Positions 33,485 through 43,034 are shown, counted from the first letter of the stretch. The stretch: 64,000 bases of DNA from CAMAPP01 sp046153685 (GCA_046153685.1 JBJXGH010000129.1:43210-107209), one strand, 5' to 3'. Notes: generated by a model from the sequence alone, not told the origin. Numbers and translations are program-made.

Positions 33485-34780
33485 TTACTCCGCCGCGCGT
33501 GAGGGCGCCGTGAACTGCTGGGTCTCGGTCGATTCGGCGAGCGCCGCGGTCGAGGACGTGCCGCCGCTGATCGCCGCGGCGACGGCATCGAAATATCCCG
33601 TGCCGACCTCGCGCTGGTGGCGCGTCGCGGTATAGCCATCGGCCTCGCTACCGAATTCGGCTTTCTGTAATTCGGCATAGGCCGCCATGCCGCGATCGCG
33701 ATAGCCGCGTGCGAGCTCGAACATGCCGTGATTGAGGCTGTGGAAACCCGCGAGCGTGACGAACTGAAACCTGTAGCCCATGGCGCCGAGTTCGCGCTGG
33801 AAGCGCGCGATCGTCGCGGGGTCGAGCTTGGCAGTCCAGTTGAATGAGGGCGAGCAGTTATAGGCGAGCATCTTACCTGGATGCGCCGCATGAATTGCCT
33901 CGGCGAACACCCGCGCTTCCTCAAGGTCCGGATGCGAGGTTTCCCACCACAGCAGATCCGCATAGGGCGCAAAGGCCAAGCCACGCGCGATGCAATGGCG
34001 CAAGCCCGTGCCTTCCTTCAAGCGGTAAAAGCCCTCGGCCGTGCGTTCGCCCGACAGAAATGCGCGGTCGCGCGCATCGACATCACTGGTGATGAGGCGC
34101 GCGCTTTCCGCATCGGTGCGCGCGATGATCACCGAGGCGACGCCCATGATATCGGCGGCGAGGCGCGCGGCGTTGAGATTGCGGATATGGGCCTGGGTCG
34201 GAATCAGGACCTTGCCGCCCAGATGGCCGCATTTCTTCTCGGAGGCGAGCTGGTCTTCGAAGTGCACGCCCGCCGCGCCCGCTTCGATATAGGCCTTCAT
34301 GATCTCGAATGCGTTCAACGGCCCACCGAAGCCGGCCTCGGCATCCGCGACGATGGGCGCGAACCATTGGGTATCGGCGCGGCCTTCCAGGCGGTCGATC
34401 TGATCGGCGCGTTGCAGGGCCGCATTGATGCGGCGGCACAGCCGCGGACCGCTATCGGCGGGATACAGGCTCTGATCGGGATAGGTCGAGGGCGAGGTAT
34501 TGGCATCCGCCGCGACCTGCCAGCCCGAGAGATAAATCGCCCGCAGCCCGGCGCGCACCATCTGCACCGCCTGATTTCCAGTGACCGCGCCGAGCGCATG
34601 AATGTGATCCTTGCCTTGCAGGAGCGACCACAGACGCGCGGCGCCATGCTCGGCGAGGGTGTGGCGGACCTGAAGCGTGCCACGCAGGCGCACGACATCG
34701 GTGGCGGTGTAATCGCGTTTGAGGCCGGCGAAGCGGCTGCGTTCGGCAGGAATCAGGGTTTCGAAACCGGTCTCGATCAT
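33485..34780 (-). CDS. aceA: Isocitrate lyase
   Basis: Protein of 431 residues that splits isocitrate into glyoxylate and succinate, the first step of the glyoxylate shunt. The signature KKCGHLGGK carries catalytic Cys184; other blocks are ALGAVTGNQAVQMVRAG, SGWQVAADAN, DAEAGFGG with metal-binding Asp, and YNCSPSFNW. The start is ATG 34780, which has GAGG six bases in front; ATG 34792 has none. It is divergent from an ScfR-type regulator across 163 bp of AT-rich DNA, so acetate- or fatty-acid-linked control is likely. No malate synthase gene is in the window. Confidence 0.96.
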   Translation of the reverse strand: MIETGFETLIPAERSRFAGLKRDYTATDVVRLRGTLQVRHTLAEHGAARLWSLLQGKDHIHALGAVTGNQAVQMVRAGLRAIYLSGWQVAADANTSPSTYPDQSLYPADSGPRLCRRINAALQRADQIDRLEGRADTQWFAPIVADAEAGFGGPLNAFEIMKAYIEAGAAGVHFEDQLASEKKCGHLGGKVLIPTQAHIRNLNAARLAADIMGVASVIIARTDAESARLITSDVDARDRAFLSGERTAEGFYRLKEGTGLRHCIARGLAFAPYADLLWWETSHPDLEEARVFAEAIHAAHPGKMLAYNCSPSFNWTAKLDPATIARFQRELGAMGYRFQFVTLAGFHSLNHGMFELARGYRDRGMAAYAELQKAEFGSEADGYTATRHQREVGTGYFDAVAAAISGGTSSTAALAESTETQQFTAPSRAAE

Positions 34781-34800
34781 GGGCAACCTCATGGCCGTTT

Positions 34801-34823
34801 TGCAACGCACTTGCTGCGTTGCA
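34801..34823. promoter_or_regulatory. Palindromic operator candidate upstream of aceA
   Basis: TGCAACGCA (34801-34809) and TGCGTTGCA (34815-34823) are perfect 9-bp inverted arms with a 5-bp spacer. They start 21 bp upstream of the aceA ATG, where a repressor or the adjacent ScfR-type regulator could act. The half-site TTTGCAA is reminiscent of RamB sites, by memory of the family only. Confidence 0.5.
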
Positions 34824-34855
34824 CTATAACAAGACCAGTCTTTTCCATTTGTCAT

Positions 34856-34943
34856 GTTTTGTATATAATAGTATGAATTATAATAGTTTATATGTATGTG
34901 ATTTTTACAATCACCAAAGAAATTATGTAAATCGTGTAAATAT
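34856..34943. promoter_or_regulatory. AT-rich promoter tract of the ScfR-type regulator
   Basis: About 88 bases that are far more AT-rich than the surrounding DNA, with several TATAAT-like hexamers (for example at 34880-34885). It holds a perfect inverted repeat GTGATT-tttac-AATCAC (34898-34914) and a direct repeat TGTAAAT-cg-TGTAAAT (34926-34941) that ends two bases before the regulator's ATG. These are good candidates for autoregulation, and for bending or nucleoid-protein binding. Confidence 0.5.
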
Positions 34944-36389
34944 ATGCGAGTCGGATCCGAGCGAAAACTGTTCCAGGGCGCACGCTTGCGCCGCCTCCGG
35001 CGCACGCGTGGCCTGACACAGGCGCGCATGGCCGAGGAGCTCGGCCTGTCAGCGGCTTATCTCAATCTGCTCGAACGCAATCAGCGACCTGTCACGGCGC
35101 GGGTTCTGATGCGCCTAGCCGAGGTGTTCGACGTCGATTTGCGCTCGTTTGGCGAGGATGGCGAGGGACAATTGGTCGCCGGCCTGCGCGAGGTCTTCGC
35201 CGACCCGTTGTTTTCCTCCGCGCCGCCTTCGCTGCAGGACCTGAAGGAATTCGCCACGACCAGCCCCGAGACCGCGAACGGCCTTCTCGTGCTCTATCGC
35301 GCCTATCGGGAATCGGCCGCAACCGCGACGGAACTGGCCGAGCGCGTTAGCCGCGAGGAGGGCGTCGGTTTCGTCGATGCGGGGCGCTTTCCGGCGGAAG
35401 ACGTGCGCGAGGTGCTTCGTGCGCGCACCAATCACTTCCCCGAGCTCGAAGCCGCGGCGGAGGATTTTCTGGCGCGGGCCGATATCGCGCGCGACGAGAC
35501 GTTTTCCGGACTCAAATCCTATGTGCGGCGTACGGCGGGGATCGGCGTGATCGTGGTGCCGGCGGACGTCATGCCTACGACCTTGCGGCGCTTCGACCAC
35601 CATCGGAATCGCTTGCTGCTGTCGGAAATGTTGCCCGAATCGGGGCGCGTCTTTCAGCTTAGCTTTCAGATCGCGCTCATAGAATACGGCGCGCTGCTCG
35701 ATTCCGTCGTCGCGCAATCAAATCTAGCCGGCGAGGAATCGCGCCGCATGCTGCGGATCACGCTCGCGAACTACTTCGCCGGTGCGGTGATGATGCCCTA
35801 CGGGCGCTTCCTCTCCGCCGCCGAGAATGCTCGCCACGATCTCGATATCCTGTCTCATCGCTTCGGCGCCAGCATCGAACAGGTCTGCCATCGTCTGGCA
35901 ACGCTCCAGCGCCCCGGCGCACGCGGCGTGCCGTTCTTCCTCATTCGCGTAGACAATGCGGGAAATGTTTCGAAACGCTTCAGCGCGACGACGTTTCAAT
36001 TCGCGCGCCTGGGCGGGGCATGTCCGCGTTGGAATGTGCACGATGCCTTTCGCGTGCCGGGCCGCGTATTGCCTCAGATCGTTGAAATGCCAGACGGCGC
36101 CGCCTATTTCGGCATCGCGCGCACGGTGGGTCGGCCGGGCTTGCTGGGTCAGGACGGCGAACAGCATCATGCCATCGCGCTCGGGTGTGAAATCCAGCAC
36201 GCGGCGCGCATCGTCTATGCCGACGGTCTCGACATCGACAATTCCGCCAAGCGCACACCCATCGGGATCAATTGTCGGCTATGTCCGCGCGAGGATTGCG
36301 GCCAGCGCGCCTTTGCGCCACTTGATCGCCGTCTCGTCGTCACCGAGCACCGGCGCGATCTCTCGCCATTCCGCTTCGCCACGGATTGA
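34944..36389 (+). CDS. ScfR/RamB-type XRE regulator of short-chain fatty-acid metabolism
   Basis: Protein of 481 residues. The N-terminus is an XRE helix-turn-helix (about 12-70: LRRLRRTRGLTQARMAEELGLS). An ImmA/IrrE-like domain follows (about 150-290), where the usual HExxH zinc motif is not seen, as is common in this family. The C-terminus is a DUF2083-type domain with the CRLCPREDCGQRA cysteine motif near 450. Such proteins control glyoxylate-shunt and propionate/acetate genes; divergence from aceA supports control of it (inference). The ATG is two bases after a TGTAAAT direct repeat with no ribosome-binding site, so translation may begin further in. Confidence 0.9.
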   Translation: MRVGSERKLFQGARLRRLRRTRGLTQARMAEELGLSAAYLNLLERNQRPVTARVLMRLAEVFDVDLRSFGEDGEGQLVAGLREVFADPLFSSAPPSLQDLKEFATTSPETANGLLVLYRAYRESAATATELAERVSREEGVGFVDAGRFPAEDVREVLRARTNHFPELEAAAEDFLARADIARDETFSGLKSYVRRTAGIGVIVVPADVMPTTLRRFDHHRNRLLLSEMLPESGRVFQLSFQIALIEYGALLDSVVAQSNLAGEESRRMLRITLANYFAGAVMMPYGRFLSAAENARHDLDILSHRFGASIEQVCHRLATLQRPGARGVPFFLIRVDNAGNVSKRFSATTFQFARLGGACPRWNVHDAFRVPGRVLPQIVEMPDGAAYFGIARTVGRPGLLGQDGEQHHAIALGCEIQHAARIVYADGLDIDNSAKRTPIGINCRLCPREDCGQRAFAPLDRRLVVTEHRRDLSPFRFATD

Positions 36390-36411
36390 GCGGCGCGCCG
36401 AAAAGGCTCAA
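36386..36411. terminator. Hairpin spanning two convergent stop codons
   Basis: TTGAGC (36386-36391) pairs with GCTCAA (36406-36411) around a GGCGCGCC palindrome; both genes' stop codons lie in the stem. There is no T-tract, so a bidirectional terminator is only a possibility. Confidence 0.3.
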
Positions 36412-36656
36412 TGGCGCGAGGGAATGGGGTCGTATTCCGCACCGCTGCGCGAGGCTTGTCCGGCGGCCCAATTCATCGCCGCCTCCAAACGCTTGTGGCC
36501 GAGCTCGCCGGCGACGATCTCGGTGAGCTCCGACAGCGCCGCCTCAAAGGCGTCTGCCTGCCAATTGCGCCCCTTGGAGCGCAATAATTTCGCGCAGGCG
36601 GCGCTATGTAGAATCCACAACGCCGTGACGCGGGCTTGCTCTTCACGATCGCTCAT
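36408..36656 (-). CDS. Small protein of unknown function
   Basis: Protein of 82 residues I cannot assign. It is helical throughout (ARVTALWILHSAACAKLLRS; ADAFEAALSELTEIVAGELG; RLEAAMNWAAGQAS), with no membrane segment or signal peptide. A GAGGGA ribosome-binding site stands seven bases before ATG 36656, which supports real translation. It lies between the regulator (convergent) and the glutamate dehydrogenase (divergent). Confidence 0.6.
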   Translation of the reverse strand: MSDREEQARVTALWILHSAACAKLLRSKGRNWQADAFEAALSELTEIVAGELGHKRLEAAMNWAAGQASRSGAEYDPIPSRH

Positions 36657-36869
36657 GTCGTTCCCTCGACATCCTTAACTGCTAGATATTGGCATACAAT
36701 GATTTCAAACCACAATAGCTAGGGCAGCACGAAAATATCACTGCAAGACGCTATAGGCTGGCGGCGAGGCGGCGTGGTTAACGAGGGCGCCGCAAGTTAG
36801 CCTCGCGCTAATCCGTGCGCGCTAGCATCGCCGACAGTTTCGCAACGACAGAAAATTCGGGAGCAAGAC
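36657..36869 (+). promoter_or_regulatory. Intergenic region upstream of glutamate dehydrogenase
   Basis: A possible promoter for the dehydrogenase is TTGGCA (36689-36694), a 16-base spacer and CACAAT (36711-36716). The gene's ribosome-binding site GGGAG is eight bases before ATG 36870. Nothing else stands out in the 213 bases. Confidence 0.3.
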
Positions 36870-39800
36870 ATGCCGGGGCAAGCCGAGCCGCTCAAGGCAG
36901 AGTTGATCGACGAGATCGTGCGCCGCGTGCATGCGACGGCGAAGGGCGGGGGCGCGGCCATCGAGCGTTTCGTGCGCCGCTATTACGAAGGCGTCGCGCC
37001 GGAACTCTTGCTCGAGGACGATGCCGAAAAGCTCTTTGGCGCCGCCCTCGCGCTCTGGCGCTTCGCGGCCAAGCGCACGCCCGGCGCGCCCAAGATCCGC
37101 GTCTACAACCCATGCCAGGAAGAGCACGGCTGGCTTTCGACCCATACGGTCATCGAGATCGTCAACGACGACATGCCGTTCATCGTCGATTCGGTCGTCT
37201 CGGCACTCAATCGGCAAAACCTGATCGTCCACCTTCTCATCCATCCGGTCGTCAGAGTCGAACGCGACAAGGACGGGAAGTTGACCGATGTCCTGGCAAC
37301 CGGCGCCAGGAACGGCGTCGATGAATCGGTGTTGCACGTCGAAATCAGCCAACGCTCCGCGCCCGCCGCGCTCGAGACCATCGGCGCGACTCTGGCCCAG
37401 GCCTTGGCCGAGGTGCGCCTTGCGGTCGAAGACTGGCGCGCTATGCGGGGAACGCTCGAGGCGCTCATCGCCGATATCGAGACGGCTCCGCCGAAGCTCG
37501 CCACCGCCGAGATTTCGGAAGGCAAGGCTTTCCTCGAGTGGATGCGCGACGACAACTTCACTTTCCTCGGCGTGCGCGACTACGAGCTTGAAACCAAGGA
37601 CGGCCAGAACTATCTCCGGATCGTGCCGGACTCAGGCAAGGGCGTGTTGCGCGAGATCGCGGCCGAATCGGCCGTTCGGCACGCGGCCCCGCTGCCCGAG
37701 AATATCGCCAAGGTCGCGCGCGACAAGCATCTGCTCATCATCACCAAGGCCAATAGCCGGTCGCGCGTCCATCGTTCGGTATATATGGATTACATCGGCG
37801 TGCGCCGCTTTAACGCGGACGGCGCGGTGATCGGCGAGCGGCGCTTCGTTGGCTTGTTCACCTCGACCGCCTACAACCGCAACCCGCGCGACATCCCCCT
37901 TCTGCGCCAAAAAGTCGAGCAAGTTGTCGCGCGCTCGGGATTCAAGCCCGGAAGCCATAATTCTAAAGCCATCCTAAACATTCTCGAAACCTACCCGCGC
38001 GATGAATTATTCCAAGTCAGTGCCGAGGGATTGTACGAGACCGCGCGCGGCATCCTCCATCTTGAGGAGCGTCAGCGTGTCCGGCTGTTCGTCCGCCAGG
38101 ACAGCTACGCCCGATTTTTCTCCTGCCTCGTGTATGTGCCGCGCGAGCGCTACACCACCGATCTTCGCCATCGGCACGAGGCGATCTTGCTCTCCGCGTT
38201 CAAGGGCGAAACCGTCGATTTCAACACCTACATTTCGGACGCGCCCATGGCGCGCGTGCATTTCATCGTTCGCGCGCCAGCGGTCGAGGCGCGCGAAGTC
38301 GACGCCGCGGCCATTGAACGCGCCCTCTCGGACGCCAGCCGCAGTTGGACGGACGATTTGCAGGACGCCCTCATCGAAAAATTGGGCGAAGCGCGCGGGC
38401 ACGATCTATTCGACCGCTACCGCGATGCCTTTCCTGCTGGCTACCGCGAGATATTCCGCGCGCGCGACGCGTGCGGCGATGTCGAGCGCGTCGAAGCCGT
38501 GCGCGCCGGCGCGCCCATCGCCATGAATCTCTACCGCCGCATCGACGCGGCGGACGGCGTGCTGCATTTCAAGTTGTTCCACGGCGGCACGCCGGTTCCC
38601 TTGTCCGACATTCTACCCATGCTTGAACACATGGGTCTTCGCGTCGTGGCCGAAATACCCTTCGCGGTCGTAACGGGCGGCGACAAGAATCCAGTCTATA
38701 TCCACGATTTTGAAATGCACGCAGGCGCGCTCGAACTCGATCTCGGCGCCGTTGGGCCCAAATTCCAGGAGGCGTTCAGGCACGTCTGGGCGGGTGAAAT
38801 GGGCAGCGATCGGCTCAACAGCTTGGTTGTGACCGCCGGATTCTCGTGGCGCGATGTCGTCGTTCTGCGGGCCTATACGCGCTATCTCCGCCAGGCTCGC
38901 GCGCCGTTCAGCCTCACCTATGTCGAGGACACGCTCGCCCGCCACGGGGCCATCGCGCGCTTGATGGTCGCCGCATTCCACGCCCGCTTCGACCCCGCCG
39001 CCACGGATGGCGCCGCGCGCATGGCGGCGATTTTCGCCGAGGCCGAGCGCGCGTTGGACGCCGTCATCAATCTCGATGAAGACCGAATCCTGCGGCGCAT
39101 GCTCAATCTCGTGCACGCGACCTTGCGCACGAACTTCTTCCAGACCGACGCACGCGGCGCACCCAAACCCTATCTGTCGTTCAAGCTCGACAGCCGGAAG
39201 GTCACGGACCTGCCGCTGCCACGGCCGATGGTCGAAATCTTCGTTTACTCGACGCGCATGGAGGGCATTCATCTCCGCGGCGGAAAGGTCGCGCGCGGCG
39301 GCATCCGCTGGTCCGACCGGCGCGAGGACTTCCGCACGGAGGTTCTCGGCCTGATGAAGGCACAAATGGTCAAGAACACCGTCATCGTTCCGGTCGGCTC
39401 GAAGGGCGGCTTCGTCGTCAAGCGGCCGCCCAAGACCGGCGGGCGCGAGGCGATGCAGGCCGAGGTCGTCGCCTGCTATCAAACCCTCATCCGCGGCCTG
39501 CTCGACATCACCGACAACTTGAAGGGCGCGGCGGTGGTGCCGCCGCCATCGGTCGCGCGCCTTGACGACGACGATCCCTATCTGGTGGTCGCTGCCGACA
39601 AGGGCACGGCCACCTTCTCCGATATCGCGAACGCCGTATCGCGCGAGTACACCTTTTGGCTCGATGACGCTTTTGCCTCTGGTGGCTCGGCGGGCTACGA
39701 TCACAAGAAGATGGGCATCACGGCGCGTGGCGGTTGGGTCTCGGTCGAGCGGCATTTTCGCGAACTTAACCGCGATATTGTGGCACACCCGTTCAGCTGC

Positions 39801-41684
39801 GTCGGTGTCGGCGATATGGCGGGCGATGTATTCGGTAACGCCATGTTGCGCAGCGACCGGACCAAACTAATCGGCGCCTTCAACCACATGCACATCTTCC
39901 TCGACCCCGACCCCGACGCGGCGAAAGGTTTCGCCGAACGCCAGCGCCTATTCGCTCTGCCGCGCTCGACCTGGGCCGATTATGACGCCTCGCTCATCTC
40001 CAAGGGCGGTGGAGTGTTCGCGCGCGATCTCAAATCGATAAAACTCTCGCCGGAGACGCGCGCCCTGCTGAAAATCGACCGCGACAGCGCGACGCCGATC
40101 GAGATCATGCGCGCGCTCCTGATGCTCGAGGTCGACTTGCTGTGGTTCGGCGGCATCGGTGCCTTCGTCAAGGCGACTGACGAATCCCATGCCGATGCCG
40201 GCGACCGGGCGAACGACGCCATCCGTATCGATGGCCGCGAGGTCGGAGCGCGTATCGTGGGCGAGGGCGCCAATCTCGGCTTCACCCAGCGCGGGCGCAT
40301 CGAGTACGCGCTCAAGGGCGGTCGGATCAACACCGACGCCATCGACAATTCGGGCGGCGTCGATTGCTCTGACCACGAGGTCAATATCAAAATTCTGCTT
40401 GGCGATGTCGTCGAGGGCGGCGATATGACCTTGAAGCAGCGCGACAAGCTGCTTGAGGCCATGTCCGACGAGGTGGCCGAGCTGGTGCTGAAGAACAATT
40501 ATCAGCAAACCCAGGCGCTCTCCGTCATGTCCGCGCGCGCGCCGGAACTCCTGGAACAGCAGGCGCGCATGATGCGCTCGATGGAGCGCGCGGGCCGGCT
40601 TGACCGGACGATCGAATTTTTGCCCGATGACGAAGCCATCACCGAGCGTCGAACAGCCGGAATTGGCCTCACGCGTCCCGAGCTCGCAATTCTGCTCGCC
40701 TACGGCAAGATCGCGCTCTACGACGATTTGCTCGCCTCGGACTTGCCGGACGATCCGCTCCTGGTCGAGGATCTTGGGCGCTATTTCCCCAAGGCGCTCC
40801 AGTCCGGACACAAGGACGCGCTCCTGCGCCATCGTCTGCGGCGCGAGATCATCGCCAAAGTCGTAACCAACTCGATGGTCAATCGGGTCGGCGCGTCCTT
40901 CGTGCACGACGTGCGCGAGAAAACCGGCTATGGCGCCGCCGATGTGGCACGCGCCTATGCGATCTCTCGCGATGCGTTCGATTTGCGCGGCGTGTGGCGG
41001 GCAATCGAGTCGCTGGATGGCAAGGTTTCGGCCGAGTTGCAGACCGCGATGATGCTGGAGGCGGGTCGGTTGGTGGAGCGTGCCGTGTTCTGGTTTCTGC
41101 GCAATGGCGGGCAGCCGCTCGACATTGCTGGAACCGCCGCTCAATTCCGCCCGGGTATCGCGGCGCTTGCCGCCGGGCTCGACGGCCTGTTATCGGCCGA
41201 GCGTGATGCGCGTTTCCGGGGCCATGCAGCGGCGCTCGAGCGCAAGGGTGCGCCCGAGGGGCTCGCCCGCCGAATCGCCAGCTTCGAGGATTTGGGTTCG
41301 GCGTGCGACATCGTGCGGATTGCGCGGTTGCGAAATGTCCCGGTCGAGCGCGTTGCCCAGGTTTACTTTGCCCTAGGCGCGCGCTTGGGGCTCGACTGGC
41401 TGCACGCCTCGGCGGCGGCGATCAAAACCGATACGTTGTGGCAGCGTACCGCGGTCGAAGCCGTGATCGAGGATCTGTTCGGCCATCAATCGGATTTGAC
41501 CGCGCGTGTGCTCGATGGCCGCAACGGCGCCGGCGCAGAGGGTGCGCTCGATATTTGGGTCGGTGCGCGCGCGGCGGCGATCGGTCGGACGGATGCCTTG
41601 CTGGCCGATCTCAAGGCGAGCGCCGGAGTGGATATTGCGATGCTGGCGGTTGCCAATCGACAGCTTAGGACCTTGATCGCCTGA
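36870..41684 (+). CDS. gdhB: Large NAD-specific glutamate dehydrogenase (GDH-180 class)
   Basis: Protein of 1604 residues that oxidatively deaminates glutamate to 2-oxoglutarate and ammonium, mainly for amino-acid catabolism. The first about 600 residues are the ACT-like regulatory N-terminal region; the catalytic domain begins near 800, with GGIRWSDRREDFRTEVLG, the dicarboxylate-binding GSKGGFVVKRP, and the NAD domain including GGSAGYDHKKMGITARGGW and VGVGDMAGDVFGN. The C-terminus is the helical domain of the class. The length is normal for the 180-kDa type. Its stop shares a base with the next gene's ATG (TGATG), so the transporter is co-translated. Confidence 0.97.
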   Translation: MPGQAEPLKAELIDEIVRRVHATAKGGGAAIERFVRRYYEGVAPELLLEDDAEKLFGAALALWRFAAKRTPGAPKIRVYNPCQEEHGWLSTHTVIEIVNDDMPFIVDSVVSALNRQNLIVHLLIHPVVRVERDKDGKLTDVLATGARNGVDESVLHVEISQRSAPAALETIGATLAQALAEVRLAVEDWRAMRGTLEALIADIETAPPKLATAEISEGKAFLEWMRDDNFTFLGVRDYELETKDGQNYLRIVPDSGKGVLREIAAESAVRHAAPLPENIAKVARDKHLLIITKANSRSRVHRSVYMDYIGVRRFNADGAVIGERRFVGLFTSTAYNRNPRDIPLLRQKVEQVVARSGFKPGSHNSKAILNILETYPRDELFQVSAEGLYETARGILHLEERQRVRLFVRQDSYARFFSCLVYVPRERYTTDLRHRHEAILLSAFKGETVDFNTYISDAPMARVHFIVRAPAVEAREVDAAAIERALSDASRSWTDDLQDALIEKLGEARGHDLFDRYRDAFPAGYREIFRARDACGDVERVEAVRAGAPIAMNLYRRIDAADGVLHFKLFHGGTPVPLSDILPMLEHMGLRVVAEIPFAVVTGGDKNPVYIHDFEMHAGALELDLGAVGPKFQEAFRHVWAGEMGSDRLNSLVVTAGFSWRDVVVLRAYTRYLRQARAPFSLTYVEDTLARHGAIARLMVAAFHARFDPAATDGAARMAAIFAEAERALDAVINLDEDRILRRMLNLVHATLRTNFFQTDARGAPKPYLSFKLDSRKVTDLPLPRPMVEIFVYSTRMEGIHLRGGKVARGGIRWSDRREDFRTEVLGLMKAQMVKNTVIVPVGSKGGFVVKRPPKTGGREAMQAEVVACYQTLIRGLLDITDNLKGAAVVPPPSVARLDDDDPYLVVAADKGTATFSDIANAVSREYTFWLDDAFASGGSAGYDHKKMGITARGGWVSVERHFRELNRDIVAHPFSCVGVGDMAGDVFGNAMLRSDRTKLIGAFNHMHIFLDPDPDAAKGFAERQRLFALPRSTWADYDASLISKGGGVFARDLKSIKLSPETRALLKIDRDSATPIEIMRALLMLEVDLLWFGGIGAFVKATDESHADAGDRANDAIRIDGREVGARIVGEGANLGFTQRGRIEYALKGGRINTDAIDNSGGVDCSDHEVNIKILLGDVVEGGDMTLKQRDKLLEAMSDEVAELVLKNNYQQTQALSVMSARAPELLEQQARMMRSMERAGRLDRTIEFLPDDEAITERRTAGIGLTRPELAILLAYGKIALYDDLLASDLPDDPLLVEDLGRYFPKALQSGHKDALLRHRLRREIIAKVVTNSMVNRVGASFVHDVREKTGYGAADVARAYAISRDAFDLRGVWRAIESLDGKVSAELQTAMMLEAGRLVERAVFWFLRNGGQPLDIAGTAAQFRPGIAALAAGLDGLLSAERDARFRGHAAALERKGAPEGLARRIASFEDLGSACDIVRIARLRNVPVERVAQVYFALGARLGLDWLHASAAAIKTDTLWQRTAVEAVIEDLFGHQSDLTARVLDGRNGAGAEGALDIWVGARAAAIGRTDALLADLKASAGVDIAMLAVANRQLRTLIA

Positions 41685-42994
41685 TGACCCAGATGGCGCC
41701 CGTGGTGGGTGCGTCCCGCCGTGGCCTGGCTTCGTGGTGTCTTTACGATTGGGCGAACTCCGCGTTCCCGACCGTCATCGAGACATTCGTGTTCGCGGCG
41801 TTCTTCACGCGCGCGGTTGCCGCCGACGTCGAATCCGGGACCGCGCAATGGGGCTTGGCGGTCGGCGCGGCGGGGGCGGCGGTGGCGGTGCTCTCGCCGG
41901 TACTGGGCGCTGTCGCCGACCGGGCGGGTGCGCGCAAGCCTTGGCTCGGGGTCTTCACCTGCCTCTGCGCCGTGTCGGCGGCAATGCTCTGGTTCACCGA
42001 ACCCAAGCCTTCGGATACCGCCTGGGCGCTCGTCTGGTTCGCGCTCGGTACGCTCGCGTTCGAGCTTGGCCAGGTGTTTTACAACGCGATGCTTGTTGAT
42101 TTGGCTCCACCCGGAAGGCTCGGTCGGCTCTCGGGCTGGGCTTGGGGTCTCGGATATGCAGGCGGCTTGTGCTGTCTCGCGATCTCGCTTTGGGGTTTCA
42201 TCCAGGCATCGCCGCCGCCTTTCGGACTCGATCCGGCGGCGCAGGAGCCGGTGCGTGCGACAACCCTTTTGGTGGCGCTGTGGTTGGCGGTGTTTTCGCT
42301 GCCGATTTTCTTGTGGACGCCCGACCGCGGGCCGACGGGTATCGGCCTCCGGCGCGCGGTTCGCGAGGGTTTGGCCGATCTCTGGCGCACACTGAAACGC
42401 TTGCCGCACGAGGCGCGCATCGGCCGATTTCTTCTGGCTCGGATGATCTATACCGATGGTCTCAACACCATCTTTGCCTTCGGCGGAATTTACGCGGCCG
42501 GCTCCTTCGGAATGGACTTCGACGAAATCATCCTGTTCGGGATCGCGCTCAATGTCACGGCCGGCCTGGGTGCCGCGGGCTGTGCGTGGATTGACGACTG
42601 GCTCGGGCCGAAGCCGACGATCCTTATGGCGCTTGCGGCGCTCACGGCCATCGGCGTGGGGCTCCTAGCCGTCGAAACGAAAGCCATGTTCTGGATACTC
42701 GGTCTTGGTCTCGGAGCGTTCTTCGGCCCGGCCCAGGCTGCCAGCCGGTCCCTCATGGCGCGCCTGGTGCCACGCGAACAAGTCGGCGAGTATTTCGGCC
42801 TCTATGCCTTCACCGGCAAGGCCACCGCCTTTCTCGGCCCCCTGATTCTCGCCTGGGTCACGCTCGAAACCGGCAGCCAGCGCGCAGGCATGGCGACGAC
42901 ACTCGTCTTTCTCGTCGTAGGATTTGTGCTGTTGTTGTCGGTGCGCGCGCCGGGCGGCAGGGACATCGGCGGTGCTATACACGACGGCGCCTAG
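41684..42994 (+). CDS. MFS transporter, UMF1 family
   Basis: Membrane protein of 436 residues with about 12 helices. The N-terminal signature ASWCLYDWANSAFPTVIETFVFAAFF is that of the UMF1 (Atg22-like) branch, and AVADRAGARKPWL is the loop 2-3 motif. Atg22 exports amino acids from vacuoles; bacterial substrates are unknown. Overlap with the glutamate dehydrogenase suggests an amino-acid-related substrate (inference). Its stop codon lies in the first copy of a 15-bp tandem repeat shared with the end of purH. Confidence 0.9.
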   Translation: MTQMAPVVGASRRGLASWCLYDWANSAFPTVIETFVFAAFFTRAVAADVESGTAQWGLAVGAAGAAVAVLSPVLGAVADRAGARKPWLGVFTCLCAVSAAMLWFTEPKPSDTAWALVWFALGTLAFELGQVFYNAMLVDLAPPGRLGRLSGWAWGLGYAGGLCCLAISLWGFIQASPPPFGLDPAAQEPVRATTLLVALWLAVFSLPIFLWTPDRGPTGIGLRRAVREGLADLWRTLKRLPHEARIGRFLLARMIYTDGLNTIFAFGGIYAAGSFGMDFDEIILFGIALNVTAGLGAAGCAWIDDWLGPKPTILMALAALTAIGVGLLAVETKAMFWILGLGLGAFFGPAQAASRSLMARLVPREQVGEYFGLYAFTGKATAFLGPLILAWVTLETGSQRAGMATTLVFLVVGFVLLLSVRAPGGRDIGGAIHDGA

Positions 42995-43034
42995 CTTAGT
43001 GGCGCCAAACTCAGTGGCGCCAAACTCAGTGGCG
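42986..43034. repeat. 15-bp tandem repeat joining the MFS and purH gene ends
   Basis: Copies at 42986-43000, 43001-43015 and 43016-43030 begin with palindromic GGCGCC (consensus GGCGCCAAACTCAGT), with a fourth partial GGCG. Copy 1 holds the MFS stop and copy 3 the purH stop. The three GGCGCC cores could pair with each other as alternative hairpins between converging transcripts. Confidence 0.8.

Noticed and set aside
34781..35029. N-terminal extension of isocitrate lyase to 35029
   Set aside because: It would read through the AT-rich promoter region and the regulator gene; ATG 34780 has a ribosome-binding site and a normal isocitrate lyase length.
36657..36869. A small gene or RNA upstream of glutamate dehydrogenase
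   Set aside because: No ORF with a ribosome-binding site and no strong hairpin found; only a weak promoter candidate.
38613..41144. Two 390-codon antisense ORFs opposite glutamate dehydrogenase
   Set aside because: Both lie inside a clear GDH reading frame and show no family motifs.
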